A stretch of DNA of 64,000 nt, taken from contig MPUH01000211.1 in assembly GCA_001970955.1 (NCBI GenBank), positions 16,841 through 80,840 of the forward strand, in the 5' to 3' direction. The DNA is from Stentor coeruleus (lineage: Eukaryota; Ciliophora; Heterotrichea; Heterotrichida; Stentoridae). Of the stretch, positions 50,296-59,202 are shown one piece after another (position 1 is the first letter of the stretch; each line of letters starts with the position of its first letter). Under the pieces are notes generated by a model. The model had not been told where the DNA came from. It saw nothing but the letters and a program-made list of their open reading frames with translations, and searched no databases. The position numbers and the translations under genes were made by a program.

Positions 50296-51663
50296 CTATA
50301 AAAATGTCTTACGTTTTTTCCTTGCTTGCATATAATTCCTAACTGCACAAACCGCAATAATCACAACAACTAAAACGACAACAACAACTAAGACTATAGC
50401 CCACACAGGGAATTTATCTTCATCACCACCTGAAGATGATGTTATACAATCTTCTAAATAACTTCTATCATTAACATATACTTTCCATATATAAAAGTTT
50501 GAATCACCATTAAGAGGATTAGTAAAATTTATAGTCCCAGCCATGAAATTTTGCAGTTGATTAGCGACAATAAATAATTCTTTTCCAACATTATTAAATC
50601 CAAGAGTATCTGGCCATATAAGTTTTGAACTATTTACTATAGGTGAAAAAACATTAAATTGGAAATTTTCAGCATTAGGTGTTATGTCTGATTGAAAAAG
50701 TACAGCATTTAATTCTAGAGCAGTAAGATACATATGACCATTTTGTGAACATATAAGCCCATCACTAGCTGAAAGTTTATAACCTAATTTTATTACATAT
50801 TCTGATAAGTTGGATTGAGATGTTGCAGTTTGAAGGACTTTAGTGTTTATTGCATATAAAGTGCGACTTGTTAATGGAGTATAATATAAAGTTTTCTTAT
50901 CACATGATAAAGCAATTCCATCAGCACCTGTTTCCATTGGAGAATCTTGATTGACTCTTTGATGATTTATTGTTATCCATAAACTTTGATCTGGCATAAC
51001 AGATGTGTCATTTTCAAGGACCCTTACAATTTGTCTATTAGCTAGATTTATAACTATAAGAGCTGGACGAAGAGGATTACTAGTATTTATAGGAATCCCT
51101 GAGTCTGTTATATATATAAATTTCCCTGTGGAATCAAGAACTAAGTCATTTAAAAATGAGTATTCTGGATATGTCACATTTGATAAATCGAAATGGTCGA
51201 TAAGGGTTCCATTTTTAGAGTATTTATTCAATTTCATCCCTCCTTCAATTGCCACGTTATTTACTCTTCCTTGATCAAGAGCCCAAATATTGTCATCTAA
51301 ATCTATTTCGAAACCTAATACAGATTGTAAGGCATATGATTTGTTTATTTCATTACCTTCAAAACTGGGAAATGGTTGAAATAATGTTTTGTTAATAGAC
51401 TTATCGTAAAAAAGCATGTTTAAAGTAGCTGGCCAACAGCCTTTCCATCTTGGGATTGAAACAAAGACGTCTTCGTTGGAGTTTACTTTAATTCCGGCAG
51501 GCATACAATTTTTATATTCTTCTTGTGAAACATATTGAGAAGCAACGATAGGATCGCTAAAGGTAAAATTTATCCAATCGAATTGCTTGTAAATTTCAGG
51601 AGCACTTTTAGAATAGGCTGAATGGAAACATAGAATAGCAAGTAAAAGAATAAAGTTTGCCAT
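50296..51663 (-). CDS. Yellow/major royal jelly family protein with a C-terminal membrane anchor
   Basis: The 455-residue product has a signal peptide (MANFILLLAILCFHSAYS). A six-bladed-propeller-like body follows with Yellow/MRJP landmarks: DVFVSIPRWKGCWPATLN, ALQSVLGFEIDLDDNIWALD, FLNDLVLDSTGKFIYITDSG, and GADGIALSCDKKTLYYTPLT followed by SRTLYAINT. Several N-x-S/T sites are present. A hydrophobic helix at about 420-444 and a short basic tail (RNYMQARKKRKTFL) make it a type I membrane protein, unlike the secreted insect members. Insect Yellow proteins act in melanin chemistry; the role here is unknown. Confidence 0.88.
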   Translation of the reverse strand: MANFILLLAILCFHSAYSKSAPEIYKQFDWINFTFSDPIVASQYVSQEEYKNCMPAGIKVNSNEDVFVSIPRWKGCWPATLNMLFYDKSINKTLFQPFPSFEGNEINKSYALQSVLGFEIDLDDNIWALDQGRVNNVAIEGGMKLNKYSKNGTLIDHFDLSNVTYPEYSFLNDLVLDSTGKFIYITDSGIPINTSNPLRPALIVINLANRQIVRVLENDTSVMPDQSLWITINHQRVNQDSPMETGADGIALSCDKKTLYYTPLTSRTLYAINTKVLQTATSQSNLSEYVIKLGYKLSASDGLICSQNGHMYLTALELNAVLFQSDITPNAENFQFNVFSPIVNSSKLIWPDTLGFNNVGKELFIVANQLQNFMAGTINFTNPLNGDSNFYIWKVYVNDRSYLEDCITSSSGGDEDKFPVWAIVLVVVVVLVVVIIAVCAVRNYMQARKKRKTFL

Positions 51664-52514
51664 TGTTTATAAGTATTTTTTCAACTAATATGATAATAGT
51701 AACTAGAAAATTTTGGGTGGTTATCTAAGAATTTTAGTGTTGAATTATGTTGGATAAAAAGGATTTTGCTAATTATTGGATTGATTAAATGATGATTTGA
51801 GGGGTTTTTTATTAGGAAAAGGTAATATTGTTTGGGTATTTGATAAAAGTAAGTTTGTTGTTAGGAAAGAAAGTTTTTTAAATCGACTTAAAAATTAGAA
51901 TTTTGTGGAAATTTGTAAAGGAAAATATGAATTCATAGTATCGAAGTTGATGTTAATTTATATATTAGGGTTAACTACAAGAACAAGGTGTTAATAAAAT
52001 GGAGACACATAAAGATGTTGTAAAATAAAAACTGGGAAATTACTATATAAAATATGAATACTATAAGAAAAATTTGGGAGGATCACAAATCTTGGATGGA
52101 ATTAGGGTTAACTACAAGAACAAGGTGTTAATAAAATGGAGACACATAAAGATGTTGTAAAATAATAACTGGGAAATTACTATATAAAATATGAATACTA
52201 TAAGAAAAATTTGGGAGGATCACAAATCTTGGATGGAAAAAATTAAAAGTTAATCTTGATAAATTCAAAATGGGATCGAGAGTTTTAAAGTATTTTGTCT
52301 TAAAAGTAAACAGGAACCAAGATTAATACTTATAAATATTTGTAGATAAAACAAATAAATGTAAAAATAATCATAATAACCTAGAGTATTAAGGGGAAAA
52401 TCATTTTACAAAAAATCTATTGAATATCATGAGTAGATATTAACCAGTCTAATAGCTTAAATATTAAAAAAACAAATAAATACTAGTTTATTGGTTAAAA
52501 TGTTTAATAAAATT
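51664..52514. other. Intergenic with a 137-bp tandem duplication
   Basis: No gene is seen. The left part is rich in G on the plus strand (5' flank of the MRJP gene). The centre carries two 137-bp copies. Confidence 0.6.
51964..52237. repeat. Two copies of a 137-bp unit
   Basis: ATTAGGGTTAACTACAAGAA begins at 51964 and again at 52101. The copies differ at about one base (AAAATAAAAACTGGG versus AAAATAATAACTGGG), and there is no N between them, so they look like a real tandem duplication. Confidence 0.8.
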
Positions 52515-53645
52515 CTAGGTCTCAATCCATTTTATACGTTTACCATCTTTCCATTCTCCATCTTTATATCCAATATTCGGCACATAATAAGTACCTTTTC
52601 CATGTTGTTTACCATTAAACCATTGCCCTTTGTACTCTCGACCATCAGGCCAGTTAAAAACCCCAAATCCATGTTTTTTATCATCCCAATAGTCTCCTTT
52701 ATATTTCCTCCCATCACTCCACGTGAACTCCCCTTTTCCATCCATTTTATTATTCTTCCATTCGCCTTGATATTTTCTCCCATCGCTCCATTCATAAACC
52801 CCAAAGCCATTTATGTTGTTATCAGCAAAATCTCCATAATACGAACTCCCATCAGCCCAACAAAACCTCCCTTTTCCATGTTTTTTTCCCATTTTATACT
52901 CACCTTCATATTTAGCCCCATCAGGCCATGTTTCAATTCCTTTACCATGCTGTTTATCATTTTCCCAGTCACCTTCATATTTCGCCCCATTTGTATGCAT
53001 ATAAGTCCCTTTACCATGAGCTTTATCATTCTTCCAGTTACCTTCATAAACATCCCCATCTGCATGAATAAGTCGCCCTTTACCATTAGCTTTATCATGT
53101 TGCCAATAACCTTCATATTTACTTCCATCGTTCCACACTTGACAACCTCGGCCATGTCTTTCTTTAACATCATTCCATTCTCCAATATAAATCGCACCGT
53201 TTTCCATTTCTACTGGCCCCAACTTATGAACTGTAGTGTCGTCATTAAAATTATCAGAATATATAAAAGGTCCTAACATATTTTCTACATTTCTCGTTGC
53301 ATGAGTCGAGTAATCAGGCATTTTTGAAGGGTGTATTTCTTTAATTTCCGTCCTTTGGACTACATCACAAACTCTGGAGTCGTTATTATCTCTTAAATTT
53401 CTATCATTACTAGTTGATATTGTCACAGTTAGCTCTTTCATTGATTTAATTTTTTTCCGGTCTATATATCCTCTTAGAAAACTCTGCAATTTTATTAAAG
53501 GCTTAATGTCAATTTCTATGTTAGCAGAAGATTTTTTCTCTTCCTCTATACGAGCACGCATGTTTTGGTCAAAATCTAAAGGCTGTGCTAGGTTTATTTG
53601 TTTTTCTTCATCTGGTCCTTTAAGACACGAGCAGTTCTTCCCCAT
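52515..53645 (-). CDS. MORN-repeat protein with IQ motif and acylation signal
   Basis: The 376-residue product starts MGKNCSCLKGPDEE, a likely myristoylation/palmitoylation site. Near residue 50 is an IQ-like helix LIKLQSFLRGYIDRKK that may bind calmodulin. From about 150 on there are nine full MORN repeats and one partial (for example YEGNWKNDKAHGKGTYMHTN). MORN repeats act at membranes as lipid binders or spacers. The strong ORF on the opposite strand over the MORN region is an antisense by-product. Its ATG is only 16 bp from the ATG of the divergent STPG gene. Confidence 0.9.
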   Translation of the reverse strand: MGKNCSCLKGPDEEKQINLAQPLDFDQNMRARIEEEKKSSANIEIDIKPLIKLQSFLRGYIDRKKIKSMKELTVTISTSNDRNLRDNNDSRVCDVVQRTEIKEIHPSKMPDYSTHATRNVENMLGPFIYSDNFNDDTTVHKLGPVEMENGAIYIGEWNDVKERHGRGCQVWNDGSKYEGYWQHDKANGKGRLIHADGDVYEGNWKNDKAHGKGTYMHTNGAKYEGDWENDKQHGKGIETWPDGAKYEGEYKMGKKHGKGRFCWADGSSYYGDFADNNINGFGVYEWSDGRKYQGEWKNNKMDGKGEFTWSDGRKYKGDYWDDKKHGFGVFNWPDGREYKGQWFNGKQHGKGTYYVPNIGYKDGEWKDGKRIKWIET

Positions 53646-53661
53646 TTATATCAGATTTATT
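53646..53661. promoter_or_regulatory. 16-bp divergent intergenic region
   Basis: TTATATCAGATTTATT is all that separates the start codons of a MORN gene (minus) and an STPG gene (plus). Promoter elements and at least one transcription start must lie in or next to it, possibly inside the opposite coding region. Confidence 0.5.
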
Positions 53662-54294
53662 ATGATAACTCCAGTACCTCCAGCTTATACTATAGGCAAA
53701 GCTGAGAACTCTACTTCCCCAAAGGAGTATTTGCCAGGACCATCAGACTATGATCCACATCACAACGATAAAGTAGGTGTACCCGCATATTCTTTCACCA
53801 AAAGTCCAAGGCAAATGTTTCAAGCATCTGAAAACCCAGGTCCAGGACTTTATAGTCCTGATCTATTAAACAAACGTAAAGGTTTTACTATTGGAAAATC
53901 ACCTCGTGCCTTAAGCAATATAAGATACAAATCACCAGGTCCTGGTGACTATTCATGGGAAGTGAATCAAGCACGATATAATTACAGTATAAGTAAAGCA
54001 AGAACAAGAAGTTTACATTTAGATGATATTCCTGGACCTGGGCATTATTCTCCAAATCCAACTGCTAGCATAGGAAATACTCCAATAGTAAAATTCCCTA
54101 AACAGCAAAGAATGATGCAAGATTCGTTTTTAACTCCTGCACCTGGATATTATCAGTTACCTAGTGTACAGAGAAGCCCTGGATTTTCCTTTCCCAAGGC
54201 TGTGCCAAAAATTAGATTTGTTGAAAGTCCTGGGCCTGGGTTTTATAAGACCCCATCATCGACAATAGGATTGGCATCGTCTAGACTTCATTAG
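53662..54294 (+). CDS. STPG/SHIPPO-repeat protein
   Basis: The open frame extends upstream across the antisense MORN gene, but the sensible start is ATG 53662 (MITPVPPAYTIGKAENS). The 210-residue product has the repeated STPG signature: LPGPSDYDP, NPGPGLYSP, SPGPGDYSW, IPGPGHYSP, APGYYQLP and SPGPGFYKTP. STPG (ODF3-like) proteins bind axonemal or cortical microtubules. A broken relative lies at 8088-8709. Confidence 0.9.
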   Translation: MITPVPPAYTIGKAENSTSPKEYLPGPSDYDPHHNDKVGVPAYSFTKSPRQMFQASENPGPGLYSPDLLNKRKGFTIGKSPRALSNIRYKSPGPGDYSWEVNQARYNYSISKARTRSLHLDDIPGPGHYSPNPTASIGNTPIVKFPKQQRMMQDSFLTPAPGYYQLPSVQRSPGFSFPKAVPKIRFVESPGPGFYKTPSSTIGLASSRLH

Positions 54295-54947
54295 TCAAGT
54301 TATAAAATAATTTAAGATTTTATTGAGAAGGCTGGGGTGAGTTGGAGTATTATTTAGTGAATTTTATATGAGGAAGATGATTTTTGTATGAGGTTTATGT
54401 GTGGATATTGTATTTAAGTGTTTTTTTTTTTATTAAGGATATGGATGTTGTTGATAAGATAAGTGGGAAAATGAGTTTTAATAAAAGAAAGTTAAGACTA
54501 TTAGGAAATGATATTTTTTTGAGATTATATGCCAGGAAATGATAAATAATAAAAAGAGTAAGCTGAATGTTTGAGGCTAGTGGCAGATAAAGAGGAGAAT
54601 GAGGGATTAGTTGGTTAGGGTAAGGAAAAATGTTTGGAATTACAGAAAATTATTTGATAATAGCAAATTCCCCCATTTAAAAATATAAGCAATTCTCATC
54701 AAAAAAGATATAAATCTACTAAAACATTAATCATAATCTTAATACTATAAATCATAGCCAACAACAACTGCAAAAAAAATTACTGACTCCTAACCAAAAT
54801 TAATTAAAGCCTACCTCTCACTAAAAAAACCTTCTCCTCTCTTTCCTCATCAACACCAAAAATCATATTTCCAAACCAAAAAATCAATAATCTCCTACTA
54901 TAATCCAACATAATTTTTCATATAAATCTATATCTTATAATAAATAA
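54295..54947. other. Intergenic with composition switch
   Basis: No gene is seen. Bases 54300-54640 (3' flank) are rich in G with few C; 54760-54947 (5' flank of PABPN1) are rich in C with few G. Confidence 0.6.
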
Positions 54948-55358
54948 ATGCAAGAATCACAAGACAAAAGTAGCGACTCTGAACAAAAAAAAGACCAAGA
55001 CCCAGCTGAATTAGAAGAAAAAGACAAGAGATCGATATTTGTAGGAAATGTGGACTACTCAGCAAGCACAGAAGAGATCAGAGAAATTTTTAAGGAATGC
55101 GGGGGTATAGAAAGAGTGACTATACCAATAGATAAACATTCTATGCAGCCTAAAGGATATGCTTATATAGAATTTTCCGATCCTACAAGTGTGTTTAAGG
55201 CACAAAGCTTGAATGATAAAATTTTTAAAGGGAGAAAACTGAAAGTTTTACCTAAAAGAACGAATATTCCTGGAATGAAAAAGCGAAGCATGGGTGCATC
55301 TTTTAGAAGAGGATTCGCATATAGTAGAAGGCCAAAACGCTTTAGAGGATATTATTAG
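54948..55358 (+). CDS. PABPN1: Nuclear poly(A)-binding protein PABPN1
   Basis: The 136-residue product is a single-RRM protein matching PABPN1/PABP2. An acidic N-terminus leads to [17 protein letters not shown] (RNP2 IFVGNV), then [20 protein letters not shown] (RNP1 KGYAYIEF) and [16 protein letters not shown], and a short Arg/Tyr/Gly-rich tail ([11 protein letters not shown]). It binds poly(A) in the nucleus, stimulates poly(A) polymerase and sets tail length. The N-terminal coiled coil of animal PABPN1 is mostly missing, so this is a short form. Confidence 0.93.
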   Translation: MQESQDKSSDSEQKKDQDPAELEEKDKRSIFVGNVDYSASTEEIREIFKECGGIERVTIPIDKHSMQPKGYAYIEFSDPTSVFKAQSLNDKIFKGRKLKVLPKRTNIPGMKKRSMGASFRRGFAYSRRPKRFRGYY

Positions 55359-56017
55359 ATAATATATATGAATTAGGTTTTTTATATGATTTTTGAGTTT
55401 TTGTATTGAGGTTTAGAAATCTTTTAGTGTGTAGATTTGGTAGAATAAAAGATTTTTAGGAGGCTTAGGCTTAGTGAGATTGGTGAGAAGGATAAGTTAT
55501 GGTGGGATGTGGCTAAGATATGGATTTTGATATAATTTAGTTAGAAATTATGGATTTTATTATGAGGAATGAAGGTTTGATTTTTTTGATTATAGGATAA
55601 GATATTTGGAGGCTGAGTTTGAATTTAAGCTTTGCTAATTGAATTAAGGCAATAGTTATCATGCTAAGAATATCTTCAAACATCATAAAGCCAAAATTAT
55701 GTACTTCCTAAATTCTGTATATTCAAATTCTAATCCATAGAAGCATAATATCCCTTTTGTTATAATTATATATATAATTTACATATATAAACTTTTTATT
55801 AACTGGGAGAATTTTTGATAGAAACTCTTCAAATCATAATAAAAATAAGCCTTTATATCATTATATTATAAAGATCTTCAGAATATTATGAAACAAAAAA
55901 TAATAGAAGGATAAGCTTAACTCGTTTAGTTAGGTTATAATGAATAAAATTTAGAATTAAGAGCGCAAATGGATTTTATATATTTTTATGAGCTAAACCT
56001 TAGAAAAATAATGAGCT

Positions 56018-56211
56018 CAATTTCTGATGAATGTTTTAAATGTAAACTACCTGATGAGCATATTTAAAGCTTAATTGTAATAAAACTGTGATGTTATAAA
56101 TTTGCTTATGGATTCAATTTCTGATGAATGTTTTAAATGTAAACTACCTGATGAGCATATTTAAAGCTTAATTGTAATAAAACTGTGATGTTATAAATTT
56201 GCTTATGGAAG
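56018..56211. repeat. Two copies of a 97-bp unit
   Basis: CAATTTCTGATGAATGTTTT begins at 56018 and 56115. The copies are essentially identical, with no N between them. Confidence 0.8.
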
Positions 56212-56402
56212 ATTCTAGAGCTTCAAAAATTAGAATAAAGTTTTAGGTGAGGTTGAAATTATAGTTAGGTTAAGCTTATAAAGTAATAATATTAGAATAT
56301 ATATAAGATTCTAGAGCTTCAAAAATTAGAATAAAGTTTTAGGTGAGGTTGAAATTATAGTTAGGTTAGGTTTATAAAGGAATAATATTAGAATATATAG
56401 AT
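56211..56402. repeat. Two copies of a 96-bp unit
   Basis: GATTCTAGAGCTTCAAAAAT begins at 56211 and 56307. The copies differ at a few bases (GGTTAAGCTTATAAAGT versus GGTTAGGTTTATAAAGG), so this duplication is older than its neighbour. Confidence 0.8.
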
Positions 56403-56761
56403 GTGTTAGGGTTTAGTAGATTTTTTGAATGGCAGTTTAATAATTTGCAAGATTTAGATAGTAATAATTTATGATCGTATTATTATAATCTCTAATTTGT
56501 TTCTCACAACTAGTCAAACCGTGTATAAAACGTCAAAAAAGCTTGATCCTCAAATCAAAACCCCTCAGAATTTTTTTTCTAATCGAAATTTCTAAAAGCA
56601 TCCGAAAAAATCCCTATAAAACTCAGAATATACGACAAAGTTCAAAATTATTCTTAAACTTTAATAATCCCATCTTATATTCCAATATACATATAATTCA
56701 TAATTATCCTATTTGACTATATTTGCATTTAAACTTCACTAGCAAAAACTTACTAATAAAT

Positions 56762-58999
56762 ATGGGCTGCATAGCTTTAAAATCATCAAACATCCAGTCA
56801 GTCGAAAATGTAGGCATAAAGTGTAAAATCACATATACCGACAAATCAATTTACCTTGGCGAGGTTAAAAATAGAAAACGTCACGGTTTCGGATATATAC
56901 GGTATAACATAAAAGAAGAGTATCACGGCAATTGGATAAACGATTTACGTCATGGTAATGGAGATTATCTTTTTGCTAATACCGATTATTATTCAGGTAA
57001 TTGGGAAAACAATCATATGTCAGGTCAAGGGAAATTGATATCAAAAATATTATCATCAACATATACTGGAGAATTTCAAATGAGTAAACAACATGGTTTT
57101 GGAACACTAGAATTAAATGGTCCAATGAGAATAGAAGGAAACTGGAAAGAAGGTAAATTAGATGGGCTTGGAAAAGTTCTTTGGGAAAATGGATGGAGTA
57201 TTATTGGGGAGTTTTCAAAGAATAAACTAAGACCAAAAGTTGAAATTATAGGTCCAAATAGCCAAAGTGTTTATTATGAACATTATGAAGATGAGATTCC
57301 AGTAATAGGCCGAGTGTATTTTTTTGAAAATTATATGTTTAGAATATATGAAGGGGGAATGATGGGTGTTTTCGTTATAAATGGGAATGAAATTTATGAA
57401 GGAACTATAAATTTCGACCCTAGGGATCTTGTTAATATGCTTGATGATACTACAGATATAGAGTCAATTGAAGGATTTTCAAAAAGTTGTTGTGGTAAAG
57501 GGGCTTATTATTGGCCTGATGGGAAGTATTTTGACGGAAGTTGGAAATGCAGATTTTCTCATAGTATTGAAAATATGAGAGAAAAAAATGATAATAAAGG
57601 ATATTTTGGGAATTGGGTTTCTGGGCTTAATAAAACTGAATGGGAGACTAAGTTTTTATTAGATGGTGAAGGGATTATGTTTGTTCCTGGGGATTTTAAA
57701 TATGAAGGTGGGTGGAATATGGGGGTTAAAGAAGGTTTTGGGACAATAAACTGGGTAGAAACTAAGAAAATGTACTCAGGTCAATGGGAAAATGATAATT
57801 TTCATGGTTTTGGCAAGTTGGTTGTAGAAGAAAAAGTTGTTTATAAAGGAATATTCGAAAATGGGGTGATTATAAAAGGCAAAGCAAAATGGGATAATGG
57901 AAACTCGTTTATTGGTATTTTTGATAAAAATCAGCCTGCTATAGGGCAGTTTAACTACCAAAATGGAGATTATTATGAAGGACATTTTAAAAACAATCAG
58001 AAATCTGGGACAGGGACTATGGTTTGGGCTAATGGGGATACTTATAAAGGAAACTGGCTTAAGGATTTAAAACATGGAAAAGGGACTTTTATATCAGCAA
58101 ATGGAGATGAATATGAAGGGTCTTGGGTTAGAGGAAAAAGACAAGGTCCTGGTTTTGATAAATCAGACAATCAGGTTTTTATATGGAAACATGATAGAAA
58201 AATTAAAGCATTTGATAATGAGACTATTACAGAAGCATATGATATTATTGAGAAAAATAACTTAAGACAAGAAGATAATGAAAAATTATGTGAAAATGGA
58301 GATTTATATGTTTTTAAACAGGTGGATAATGAAGAAACAGTATTTGGAACACTTTTTAGGCTTAATGGAGATATGTATGAAGGGGAATTTTATAATGATT
58401 GCTTACAAGGAAAAGGGGTTTATGTTAAAAATGATGGGACAAAATATATTGGAGAGTTTGAAGACAGCAATTTTAAAGGACTTGGTGAATTGCATTTACC
58501 TAATGGTACTACAATCAAAGGACAATTCGATAACTGGGAAATTATTGGCCAAGCTCAATGTATATCCCCTGATGGAAATGAGTACTTTGGAGAACTAAAA
58601 AATAATAAACCACATGGTGAAGGGAAAATGATTGGGATCTTTGGCGAAATCTATGAAGGATGTTGGAAAAATGGAAAAAAACACGGCAGTGGATGTTATT
58701 ATGATAAAATTGAAACATATACTGGTGAATGGCGCAAAGGAAAAAGACATGGAAATGGATTGTCTATAGACTCAGCTTCAACAGAAAATTCAGGGTTGTT
58801 TAAAAAATCTAATAGTGATAAGTTGAATTTGACTAATCAGGAACAGTTTCCAAATAATTTTGCTAGTAACGAAAATTTTAAACGAGGAAATGCAGGGTCT
58901 AAATTAAAGAGACTTTATTCTGAAAATGCTTGTAATAGACTTCAAAGAAAAGAAAAGGCTAAGTTAAGAGAAAAAATTGAAGAAGAAGAAGTTGAGTAG
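56762..58999 (+). CDS. Large MORN-repeat protein, acylated
   Basis: The start at ATG 56762 gives MGCIALKSSNIQSVENVG, a dual-acylation signal; the longer frame starts with TTG. The 745-residue product contains roughly 18 MORN repeats spread from about 30 to 685, for example YLGEVKNRKRHGFGYIRYN, YKGNWLKDLKHGKGTFISAN and YTGEWRKGKRHGNGLSID. They are interrupted around 155-245 and 460-525 by non-repeat stretches. A basic, Glu/Lys-rich tail ends the protein. Likely a membrane-apposed scaffold; no catalytic domain is visible. Confidence 0.88.
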   Translation: MGCIALKSSNIQSVENVGIKCKITYTDKSIYLGEVKNRKRHGFGYIRYNIKEEYHGNWINDLRHGNGDYLFANTDYYSGNWENNHMSGQGKLISKILSSTYTGEFQMSKQHGFGTLELNGPMRIEGNWKEGKLDGLGKVLWENGWSIIGEFSKNKLRPKVEIIGPNSQSVYYEHYEDEIPVIGRVYFFENYMFRIYEGGMMGVFVINGNEIYEGTINFDPRDLVNMLDDTTDIESIEGFSKSCCGKGAYYWPDGKYFDGSWKCRFSHSIENMREKNDNKGYFGNWVSGLNKTEWETKFLLDGEGIMFVPGDFKYEGGWNMGVKEGFGTINWVETKKMYSGQWENDNFHGFGKLVVEEKVVYKGIFENGVIIKGKAKWDNGNSFIGIFDKNQPAIGQFNYQNGDYYEGHFKNNQKSGTGTMVWANGDTYKGNWLKDLKHGKGTFISANGDEYEGSWVRGKRQGPGFDKSDNQVFIWKHDRKIKAFDNETITEAYDIIEKNNLRQEDNEKLCENGDLYVFKQVDNEETVFGTLFRLNGDMYEGEFYNDCLQGKGVYVKNDGTKYIGEFEDSNFKGLGELHLPNGTTIKGQFDNWEIIGQAQCISPDGNEYFGELKNNKPHGEGKMIGIFGEIYEGCWKNGKKHGSGCYYDKIETYTGEWRKGKRHGNGLSIDSASTENSGLFKKSNSDKLNLTNQEQFPNNFASNENFKRGNAGSKLKRLYSENACNRLQRKEKAKLREKIEEEEVE

Positions 59000-59202
59000 T
59001 AATTATTTAATTGCTATAACTATTAAATTTTAGAGAATTGGAGTATCTGCTAGAGATGATTTTGATGAAAATTAGTGTTTATTTCGGATTATTTTGATAA
59101 ATTTATAAGGTGGTAGGATGCTATTTTATATATTAAAATACAAGAATTTAGTTTAAGAAATATATATTTGGATAAAAAAAAGCATACAATTCTAACCAAA
59201 AA

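Larger units (their letters stand above)
55359..56761. other. Intergenic with two pairs of ~97-bp tandem repeats
   Basis: No gene is seen. The first 200 bp are rich in G (3' flank). Two adjacent tandem duplications lie at 56018-56211 and 56211-56402. The last 200 bp become rich in C. Confidence 0.6.

Noticed and set aside
52491-53276. 261-codon plus-strand frame over the MORN gene
   Set aside because: It is the antisense shadow of MORN repeats. The product is a low-complexity Ile/Phe/Pro repeat, while the minus strand gives a clear MORN protein.
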